A stretch of DNA of 64,000 nt from Pyropia yezoensis (lineage: Eukaryota; Rhodophyta; Bangiophyceae; Bangiales; Bangiaceae). The stretch is from NCBI GenBank assembly GCA_009829735.1, contig CM020618.1, positions 34,200,894-34,264,893 on the forward strand. The letters are read 5' to 3'. How positions within the stretch are numbered: the stretch's first letter is position 1; each line of letters begins with the position of its first letter. Shown in pieces: positions 22,222-30,367 of the stretch. A program made the position numbers and the translations under genes. The notes beneath the pieces were generated by a model. It did no database searches. It was not told the DNA's origin and worked only from the letters and a program-made list of their open reading frames with translations.

Positions 22222-22690
22222 TGTGGCAGTATTAACCCCCAGGTAGGGGGGCAACACGTGCCATGCAAGGGGCGGCAGGCCACTAGCCTGATCCGTTCCT
22301 CCCCCTGCATTTGGGTCCATATTCCCTAAGTTTGGGATAGTTAGCTTAGTAGTAAATCCAACTTGGATTTGAGGGTTTTCTGCATTTATCGTCTTGAATT
22401 TTCGTGTGGCCCGGTGGGCAGGTGCTGGGGTGGGAGATTCTGAGTGGCGAGATTCTGAGGGGACCCTGGGGGGATAAGGGGAGGGACAGCGGGGCTTGGC
22501 CCTGCGTCCCCGTCCCGACCAAGAAACTGTTGGACCACACACCATCCACTTGTTTGTCCGTGGGGGGTTTGCCCCACAACAGGGATAGAGTGTGTGCGAC
22601 TTGCACTTCTTCCGGTTCCCCCGACACGGGAGGCAGCCCTTGTACACCGCCCCAACTTGGGTGCCGTGTGTGCAAGTGGTTTTTGCCACA
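22222..22690 (+). mobile_element. B1 5' LTR
   Basis: 469 bp with TGTGGCAG...TTGCCACA ends. Its complementary strand is open throughout in one frame containing a Cys-rich stretch (C-L-P-C-R-G-N-R-K-K-C), shared by all full copies of this LTR. Confidence 0.9.
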
Positions 22691-22692
22691 TT

Positions 22693-22710
22693 TGGGGGAG
22701 CAGCAGGGGA
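22693..22710 (+). promoter_or_regulatory. B1 primer binding site
   Basis: Two bases after the LTR comes an 18-nt tract matching the PBS of families A and B (TGGTGGAGCAGCAGGGGA, here with one T-to-G change). It would pair with a tRNA 3' end TCCCCTGCTGCTCCACCA. The tRNA identity was not determined. Confidence 0.65.
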
Positions 22711-22809
22711 CAGAGGTAAACTTTACCTTCGGGTGCACCCGGGTGTAGGGGGCCCTCTGTCTCAGAGGAACGGTGGACTTGGACCGTGTCATACGGATCG
22801 TCAGCCAAC

Positions 22810-24756
22810 ATGGCTAGTTCGGACCCCCCGTCGTCCGGGGAGTACACGGGTGACGCACGTACTTCAGTGCCTTTGAATACTGGTGAGACACAGGTGGGTT
22901 TACCTGGGGTCGCAGAGGGACTAGAGGTCCCTCAAGCCAGCAGGACTGGAATTGTGGGCGGGCAACAGGCCACCCCGACTCAGTCGGGAGCTCGCTCGGG
23001 TGACACTTCTGATGTGGGTGGGCCGAAGTCTGGCCACCGTGTGGTATACTCAACGGGAACGTCCCAAGGGGTGAGGACTGTCCCCGCGGGTTCCACTCGG
23101 GTTGGAGCCAACTTTGGCTTGGAGCCGTCGCCAACTAGGCTGTCGGAGGACGGCGGACCTCCGTTGGTCGGCGATGGGCTCGCGCCCAAGCCCCCGGTTG
23201 AGACCCCTGAGGAACGTGGTTACCCCTCAGGTGGACACCCGGAGGCGGACCATGACTCAACTGGAGTCGTCAATCCACTCCTCGCGGAAACTGTCCGTCG
23301 GGAGGCGACCAATGTGTTGCGGCAGACTTTGCCGGACCTGGTGGTCACGATGACGAATACTATTCTGAATCAGATTGTGGCGAGCTTGCCAGATGGCCTT
23401 AATGTCCAGACCGGATCGGGGCTTTCGAGCCCGCGGGCGCAGGGGGAATCTCCCCTTACGCCTATCTCGGGGCGCCCCAAACAGGGGGCGACACCTGTGA
23501 CTCCCAGCGAGGGAGCCACACCATACTCGGTGTAGCATACGCCCTTGATGGGGGAGCTCCCCCCGGCAACGCCGGCGGCTACACCAAGCGCGCCGCGCCG
23601 GACTACAGGCACTGAGGGTGAACTTACCCCAGTGCCACAGCGGCTGTTGCCTCAACGTGAGGTGCCGCCCAAGGTCCAGGTAGCCAACCCGGTCTACCAG
23701 AGGATCTTTGATTGTGAGACCTACGCCCTCCACAACAAGTCGGTGGCGTATGGTCCTGACCAGGCCCGAGCCATGGGCCGTGCCAAGAAGAATGCACTTC
23801 ACTCTTTTGGGCTCAAAGCGGAGTGGGATGGAACTCCCCCCCTCCGTGTCTTTGAGTTCCTACGTCGTTTCACAAGAGCCTGTGACGACAATGCCATAAA
23901 TGAAGGCATGGCTTTTTACATTCTACAGGAGTTTACGAAGGGAGACCTGCGGACAGAACTTATGTCCGTCATGCCCAGCTCCTCAAGTGGAGGCGCTGGG
24001 GAGGTGACGTCCTATTTGGAGCTCGCCAACTGGTTGTTGAGGGCCATGGTTGATGAAGCGGCGCTGGCTTCTCAAGTCGAGGAGTTTACGCAAGCCCATC
24101 AGGGAGAGGCGAAGGACGAGTTGTCCTTTGTGGAGCGAGTCCGTAAGCTCAACAATCTTTGTGGTTTTCTTCATCCACAAGCTGTGGTGAGGAGTCGGTT
24201 TGTGGAGGGACTCCATTGGTCAGTCCGGATGGAGACCCGGGAGCATAACACTGCCCGGGTGACCCTGGCCGAGTTGGCTAGGTTCGCCTACCGCAGAGGC
24301 GAGGCCTACCGCAAGTTGCGGGAAGAACAACGCCAGGAGCGTCAGGCCGAGTTGGCCAAGGAACGGGAGGAGGCGCGCCGAGCCAGAGAGTTGAGAGAGG
24401 CTCGCCGAATCCGTAAGGAGAGGGTGGTAGCTGCCGTGGGAACTTTCCAGGGTACCTCTTCGTCTTCCCCAGTTGGGAAGACCCCTCCGGGAACTGATAA
24501 TCGGTGTTGGAACTGCAACTCCGATGGACACTGGGCATATGATTGCCCCAAGTTGAGTAAACGCATCCAACAACTTGTTAGGAATGCGAGTAAGAAGTCG
24601 GCTACGAACGAAGTACGTTCACGCCGCGAGGGTGGGTCTCGACCGGTGGTGGCGGTCTCCACACCCTCGGCGGAGGGGGCGGACACGTCGTCCTCGGACT
24701 CGTCGTCTTCCCGTTCGTCCTCAGATTCGGACGCCAAGTCGGCGGGAAACGAATGA
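22810..24756 (+). pseudogene. gag: B1 gag, one in-frame stop
   Basis: Capsid/nucleocapsid precursor of a Ty3/gypsy element. From ATG 22810 it has a disordered Gly/Ser/Thr/Pro-rich N-terminus, then a helical capsid-like region (F-L-R-R-F-T-R-A near 23860). A charged coiled-coil-like Arg/Glu stretch (24300-24420) precedes a zinc knuckle C-W-N-C-N-S-D-G-H-W-A-Y-D-C at about 24506-24547 (CX2CX4HX4C). A Ser/Asp-rich end terminates in G-N-E. A TAG at 23533 replaces a sense codon of copy B2, so full-length product would require readthrough; the frame after it (Met at 23545) is open to the TGA. That stop overlaps the pol ATG as ATGA. Confidence 0.85.
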
Positions 24757-27700
24757 CCGTTGGAGCTGGTCGTCCGAAGCTCACAACGGCAGCCTCGGCC
24801 AAGTGGGTCAAGAGGACGAACCAACCGTGCCGGATACTGCGGCGACCTAAGGGAGTCCGCCCACCTCGGGTAGGACTCCCCAAGAACGAAAACCCACGTC
24901 GGGTCATCGCGGTGCTGACCGGTGAGAACTTCCAGGTGGCTGGACGGGTGCAACTTGCCCCCGGCCGCGCCTGTTGTGCCCGTATCGTACTTGATACCGG
25001 GTCAGGAGCCTCCTTGATACGCAAGTCGCTATTACCAAAGGAGGTGAAGCTCCAACGCTGGAGGTCTAAAGCTGACCATCTGATCGATATCAATGGTGCT
25101 GTACTTCCCAACGTTGGTGCCGTGACCCTACCAACTAGGATGGGGACGCATGAGGTCGACGTGACCTATGGAGTAGTTGAGAATATATCGGTACCCCTGC
25201 TTCTGGGTACCCCTTATGTTGTAACTCAAGTGCCTTTGATTTGTGGCCCTGAGTACTGGGTCAAGTTGATGAATGGGGACACCATCCCCATCCTTGGTAA
25301 GGGAAAGTCTGTGGCTCCTGTGACAGTCTCACAGTCGAAGCCTGTTTGCTCTGTGAGGGAAGGGTTTACTGCTACCCTGCGTTTAGCCCGTAAAGTCACG
25401 TTGCCCCCCAACTCGGTGGCGCACGTTGACGTTGTAACTGACTGTACGGGGAACGGGTTGGTGCACCCCTACCCCCGTCTTGCTCGCAAGCACCAAGTGC
25501 ATGCTGCCCTTGGCACGATGGACTCCAAAGTCGGAGTCCCGTGGAGAATCCAGGTTATGAACCTGAGCTCGTTGCCCAAGTACTTCAAGTCGGGAGCCAA
25601 GTTCGGCTATATCGACCAACACGAGGGACCGGTAGTAGCGGTCACCCTCAACGCGGGCGCGAGTAGCAACCCGAAGTCCGGAAAGGAGAAGCATCAAGCC
25701 GAGTCGGCCGCCTTTACCTGTCACTGTGGCGCCTACCAGTGCAAGCGTCTACCGTTTGGCCTGTGTAACGTGCCGGCAACTTTCCAGCGCGCCATGGACA
25801 TGATTCTGGCTGGAGTACGGTGGCAGATCTGTCTCGTGTACCTAGACGATATCATTGTGTTCTCCCAAAGTCCGGAGGAACACATTGGCCATCTTGGCCA
25901 GGTGTTCAAGCTACTTCCTGACGCCGGTGTGTCACTGAAGGCGAGTAAGTGCCACCTCTTCACTCAAGAGGTGGAGTACTTGGGACATGTTGTCCGTCCG
26001 GGGCGTCTCAGCGTCAACGAGAAGAGCTTGAGGGCCATCCGTAAGGCTCAGTACCCCCGGACCCAGACCCAGATGAGGAGCTTCCTCGGGATGTGTAACG
26101 TGTACCGACGTTTCACCAAGGGCTTCGCCAAGGTGGCGAAACCGTTGAATGAGTTAGTGAGCTCAACGCTACCGAAGAACCTGCCTCCCCCAAGTCGGGT
26201 GGAGCAGGAATCCTTTGAGACTCTTCGGGACCTTCTGCTGAAGCCCCCTATCCTGGCTATTCCCAGGTTGGGAGGCCACTACATCCTGGATGTGGACGCT
26301 AGCTACGACCAACTTGGTTGTGTGTTGCTTCAGCAGCAGCCGGACAAGGAGTACTTGCCGGTGGGATACTTCAGCAAGGGGCTGAACTCGGCCGAGAAGA
26401 ACTACGGAGTCACCGAGTTGGAAGGACTCGCAGTGGTGTGGGCGGTGACGTCACTTCGTCACTACCTGGAGGGTGAGAAGTTCCTCATCCGCTGTGACCA
26501 CCGCGCGTTGCAGTTTATCTTCGAGACGGACTGTACGAACACTCGTCTCAACCGGTGGAGGGTGCGACTGGCACCCTTCAACTTTGACATTGAGTACCGA
26601 CCTGGCAGGCAACATGCCCTTGCCGACGGCCTCTCTCGGGTACCTACCGAGGGGCTGGACACTAACCCAGTCGATGAGGACATCCCCATCGTGGGGGTAG
26701 TCATGCGCTCGGGTCAGGCGTTGAACCCCGAGGCGCCAGGGAACAAGAAGTACTTGCCCCTGTCCCTGGACGAGGTGGTGAAGGCCCAGGCCGAGGATCC
26801 CTTCTGCAAGTCGCAGAGGGATACACTGGATACGGTGGTTGAGACGCGCTTCTTTCTCGAAGACGATGGCCTCCTCATGAGGAGGGGGGTATTCCAGGGG
26901 ACCGAACAACTTGTCGTCCCCACATCCCTCAAGGACAGTATCCTTGAGAGGGAGCACAACGCTCCCACAGGTGGACACCCGGGGTCTAGTAAACTGTACG
27001 AGACCCTGAGGACCAGGTACTACTGGCCGTCCATGGTGGTGGACATCTACAGTTGGGTGGCTGCCTGCACAAGTTGTGCACAGAACCGTCTGATGGAACG
27101 GCGGCCTAGTACGGCTATGCTATTGTTCCCGGCCAAGGAGCCCTTCGCCGCGTTGGCGATGGACATCCTTGGGCCCCTGCCAGTGACCGAGGAGGGCAAC
27201 CAGTACCTCCTGGTCATCTGTGACCGCTTCACGAAACTTACGCGAGCGATCCCACTGGCAGAGATCACGGCCATGTCGGTCGTGTCAGCCTCCCTAGATC
27301 ACTGGGTTGCCGCGTATGGCATCCCAGATAGTACACTATCGGACAATGGACCGCAATTTGCGTCTGTACTGTTTGAGGGAGTGCTGGATATGTTGGGGGT
27401 TAAGGCAAACTATGCCACCCCCTACCACCCACAAACTAATGGGCAGGTGGAGCGCTTCAACAAAACTATTGTTAGGCAGCTGCGCCACTATGTGAGTGAG
27501 CACGTGAAGACGTGGGACCAATACATTTCTATTCTTACCACTGCCCACAATTCGCAGGTTTACTCATCTACAGGGGAAGTACCCCTCGCTTTTGTGACCC
27601 CCCGTCGTGTGCGGTCTATTGCCGTGCGGCGGTCGCTCCCAACTGGCGAGGGTAGTGGCAGTACGCCTACTCCTACTGAGAGTAAGGCGGAGTTCGCTGC

Positions 27701-28253
27701 TAGGCTGGAGCACCTCATCCCTAAAGTCAGGGCTGAGATGGACAAAGCACAAAAGCGCTACAAGCGTAGCTTTGACAAAAAGGTGCGCAATGCTAAGCAT
27801 GTCCCCGAGCAGGGTGACTGGGTGCTGGTACACTCGCACACCCCAACTGGGGGTAAGCTGGTATTCCAGACGAAGGGTCCGTACCAGGTCCTTCGTACTG
27901 ATGGGCGGCGCTTCACCATCGAAAGTGACGATGGGGTCCGCACAGTGAACGGACAGGACGTGGTCAAAGTTGCACCACCGCCTGCAGGCGACCCAGCTTG
28001 GGCGCGTGTGTTGGAAGCGTGGCGCCTCCCCTCACTGCCTGCGGCCAAACAGGGCCCGCAGGAGTACGTGTTCGATAAGTTCATCGACCACGGATGGGAT
28101 GAAGACACTGACCGCCTCATGTTGAGGGTGCGTTGGTTTGGCTACAAAGCCAAGGACGATACGTGGGAATATGTGGAGGACCTTCCTGCTGAGAAGGTCC
28201 GGGCGTACTGTGCCCGGAGTGAGATAGACCCTAACAGCCCTCCCTCAACGTGA
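24753..28253 (+). CDS. pol: B1 pol: protease, truncated RT, RNase H, integrase, chromodomain
   Basis: 1166-residue polyprotein starting at the ATG that overlaps the gag stop (ATGA, -1 frame). Aspartic protease motif L-D-T-G-S-G at 80-85. RT is incomplete: sequence goes from protease-linker residues (about 316) straight to the motif-B region (F-T-C-H-C-G, about 321-326). The fingers and the first catalytic Asp are therefore absent, although Y-L-D-D remains at 363-366. RNase H spans about 508-628. The integrase zinc finger uses H735, H742, C772, C775, and the catalytic core D804, D864, E900. A GPY/F-like segment follows, then a chromodomain at about 1103-1155 (V-R-W-F-G-Y...D-D-T-W-E-Y). Usual chromovirus pols are 150-200 residues longer. 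Copy B2 has the same deletion. It cannot encode a self-sufficient RT. Confidence 0.92.
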   Translation: MTVGAGRPKLTTAASAKWVKRTNQPCRILRRPKGVRPPRVGLPKNENPRRVIAVLTGENFQVAGRVQLAPGRACCARIVLDTGSGASLIRKSLLPKEVKLQRWRSKADHLIDINGAVLPNVGAVTLPTRMGTHEVDVTYGVVENISVPLLLGTPYVVTQVPLICGPEYWVKLMNGDTIPILGKGKSVAPVTVSQSKPVCSVREGFTATLRLARKVTLPPNSVAHVDVVTDCTGNGLVHPYPRLARKHQVHAALGTMDSKVGVPWRIQVMNLSSLPKYFKSGAKFGYIDQHEGPVVAVTLNAGASSNPKSGKEKHQAESAAFTCHCGAYQCKRLPFGLCNVPATFQRAMDMILAGVRWQICLVYLDDIIVFSQSPEEHIGHLGQVFKLLPDAGVSLKASKCHLFTQEVEYLGHVVRPGRLSVNEKSLRAIRKAQYPRTQTQMRSFLGMCNVYRRFTKGFAKVAKPLNELVSSTLPKNLPPPSRVEQESFETLRDLLLKPPILAIPRLGGHYILDVDASYDQLGCVLLQQQPDKEYLPVGYFSKGLNSAEKNYGVTELEGLAVVWAVTSLRHYLEGEKFLIRCDHRALQFIFETDCTNTRLNRWRVRLAPFNFDIEYRPGRQHALADGLSRVPTEGLDTNPVDEDIPIVGVVMRSGQALNPEAPGNKKYLPLSLDEVVKAQAEDPFCKSQRDTLDTVVETRFFLEDDGLLMRRGVFQGTEQLVVPTSLKDSILEREHNAPTGGHPGSSKLYETLRTRYYWPSMVVDIYSWVAACTSCAQNRLMERRPSTAMLLFPAKEPFAALAMDILGPLPVTEEGNQYLLVICDRFTKLTRAIPLAEITAMSVVSASLDHWVAAYGIPDSTLSDNGPQFASVLFEGVLDMLGVKANYATPYHPQTNGQVERFNKTIVRQLRHYVSEHVKTWDQYISILTTAHNSQVYSSTGEVPLAFVTPRRVRSIAVRRSLPTGEGSGSTPTPTESKAEFAARLEHLIPKVRAEMDKAQKRYKRSFDKKVRNAKHVPEQGDWVLVHSHTPTGGKLVFQTKGPYQVLRTDGRRFTIESDDGVRTVNGQDVVKVAPPPAGDPAWARVLEAWRLPSLPAAKQGPQEYVFDKFIDHGWDEDTDRLMLRVRWFGYKAKDDTWEYVEDLPAEKVRAYCARSEIDPNSPPST

Positions 28254-28334
28254 GGGAAGGCCGAGCAACAGTGCCAAGAGAGTGCTTCAAGTCGAAGTGG
28301 TACGCAGAGTGGCTTTTAACTACAGCCCTAACCC

Positions 28335-29408
28335 TTACACTCTCACAACAAAGGCAGCTGCCAACGAGGCATGCATGCTAGACTCTCCAACCCCACGGTC
28401 CTCGCCCTCACGTGGAGGCGAGCGGCGAGACCCACGCCGATAACGGTCTCCACTCGTTGGAAGGGGCGGCGGCTCCAAGTCGGAACCGTCGCGCCCTTCA
28501 CGGTCGCGCAAGTGGCGCCGACCGTGGCTACTCTTCTGCCTGGTCTTGCGCGCAAGTTTGCGAAGCAGACGCCGGGACCGACTCCGACTCTGACGGAGTC
28601 GAGGACTCCGAGACGGAGTAAGACAACTCGTCTTCCGACACGGAGGGAGAGCGCCGCGAGTGTCGGCGACGACGGCGAGGAGGCGAGTATGCCCGGCTCG
28701 CGCGACGTTTGCCACGCCCAAGTGGAGCTGGCTGGGCCATAATAGCCCCAATGCGAGCCAACTCGGCTGTCATAAACTCCGCCACCGACTCGCAACTCGC
28801 GGTCGCCACTGCAGTACGAACGCGCTCCTCAAGTTGAGGAATCTCGGAACTTTGGAGGGTTGCGGTCGACGCGGCCAACCAGGAAATGGTGCGCACCAAC
28901 GTGGTGATCATCATCTCTGAGTTTAGAGGCGTGGGCGGTAACACCAACTTGGGGTATACCGTCAGGAGGGTGGCCCCCAAGTTGGGGGACACCGGGGTGG
29001 ATGACTCCACGGCCACGCTAATCGGGATGTTTCCGTGAGGCTGGAAAGGAACAGGAGGAAGCGGAGGGGCACGCCGAGGTGGCGGAACCCGGGTGTAACT
29101 GCGACCCCGACTTGGGGCCCCCGCAGTGGGTTGAGTCATATGGTCATCATGTGAGGGCACCGCCATAACTATGGCCTTGTCCGGGGGTGGCGCAGTGTGG
29201 CGATCCACCCCCGGGGCATACGGGTAGTCCCCGATGCCCAACCCCTCTCGTAGGACCACACGGCCGTCGTGAAGTTCACGAGCGACCCACACGAACTGGC
29301 GAAGTGCGCCATCGTCCTTGGGCCCACGAGTGGGGCGGCGCAACTTGTGCTCAATGCTCTCCCACTCGATAAACTTGTGGAGGCGGAGCATCTCCTCAAG
29401 AAGAGTGA
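28335..29408 (-). pseudogene. B1 antisense ORF, C-terminal part
   Basis: C-terminal two-thirds of the family-B aORF, opposite to gag-pol and converging on pol with about 80 bp between the stop codons. It continues the N-terminal part at 40187-41087, separated by the family-A insertion. It encodes the region beginning with L-H-K-F-I-E-W-E-S, a Pro-rich middle, and an Arg/Ser-rich C-terminus. An extra base near 28574 relative to copy B2 frameshifts the last 80 codons. The intact homologue is at 44787-46760. Confidence 0.75.
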
Positions 29409-29413
29409 GTTGT

Positions 29414-29776
29414 TGTAGCACAATAGGAATCCGTCGCACGTCCACTCTCAGGGAACACTCACCAAGGGGGATCGGCACCAACGTCACCGGGAGGCCAAGG
29501 TTGCTGTCCTTGGAGCGCAAGCCACGGGACCAAGATGGGAGCCCAAATGGGAGGGGTTTGTTGTTCTACCTTGGCCGGCGGTGGATTCGCCGCCGGCCCC
29601 CACGTTATAATCCCTCGGAGACGCTACTAACTACCCTCCACCCCAAGATGCAAGTCCCTCTGGTCATACGTAACTTGTAGATACCGTGACCAGTCCGGAC
29701 TCTCAAATTGTAAGCCAAGGATTAGAAGTAGCCCCCCTAACATTAGGGTCACAATACGGCCAACCATATTGCTACA
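29414..29776 (-). mobile_element. A1 3' LTR
   Basis: 363 bp, TGTAGC...GCTACA ends. On the element strand it is preceded by a G-rich polypurine tract (29777-29791). It contains the 9-bp-stem hairpin GGCCGGCGG/CCGCCGGCC also present in the other A LTRs. Confidence 0.95.
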
Positions 29777-30367
29777 TATCCCCCCCTTAGATTCGGCCCG
29801 TCCTCGGGTCGAGTTGCATTCGGGATACCGAATGTAAGTGGGTCGCGTGACCGTTTACCAGTCGGGTGGGGCTTTGCGCCCCGTCGCGACAGACGCCCCT
29901 TTTCGAGGTTGCCTGAGGGGGGTGCCCCCCTTTGTGCGGTACACACACGATCCGTTTTCCGGACCGTTAAATTCCCGATGCGGGTTCTGTTCACGACCCC
30001 CCTTTCCGAGGGGTGGTGCAAGCGGATCCGCCACCAGGTGTCTGGTGGTAGGGGAGCCCCTCTCGTGTTACCGAGTGAATGGGGGCGGCCGCTCCCGCTT
30101 TTCGCGGGGGCGGTTTCGGGGTGAACCCCTCTTGGTTGCCCCGTACGGGGGTGTGGCCCCGGCCCGCCCAGGTGCCTGGGTGAAGCCCGTTCGTAGCCTC
30201 GTGGAGCGCGGGTCGACCCGCGCGCCTGCGGCGCTTCTCGTGGCCGTTTGTGGTCATAAGCGCGGGCGCCCGCGCTTCCCTGGCTCGTCCGCGCGAGCGT
30301 TCCTCGTACCGGGTCGAGCCGGCCTCGGCTTTTCTGCAAGGGGCGCCCCTGCTACCCCGGTTGCACC
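29777..30367 (+). promoter_or_regulatory. Hairpin-dense leader of antisense gene, A1
   Basis: About 590 bp from the LTR edge to the aORF ATG, with little coding character. Stem-loops include CATTCGG-GATA-CCGAATG, CCACCAG-GTGT-CTGGTGG, CCCGC-TTTTC-GCGGG, and the perfect palindromes GCGCGGGTCGACCCGCGC and AGCGCGGGCGCCCGCGCT. Its first bases act as the polypurine tract of the sense element. It is expected to contain the antisense promoter and 5' UTR; on sense genomic RNA the same stems would lie just inside the 3' LTR. Confidence 0.6.

Noticed and set aside
21970..22689. Protein-coding gene on the minus strand beside B1
   Set aside because: The frame is the complement of the B1 5' LTR running into its flank; treated as an LTR property, not a host gene.
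28335..28751. Independent Arg-rich gene on the minus strand
   Set aside because: It is the frameshifted C-terminus of the B1 antisense ORF, recognised by alignment with 46400-46760.
29414..29776. LTR-borne ORF (minus frame through 29520 and its copies at 13853 and 39824)
   Set aside because: Short, reads from the family-A LTR into neighbouring unrelated sequence, different continuation in each copy.
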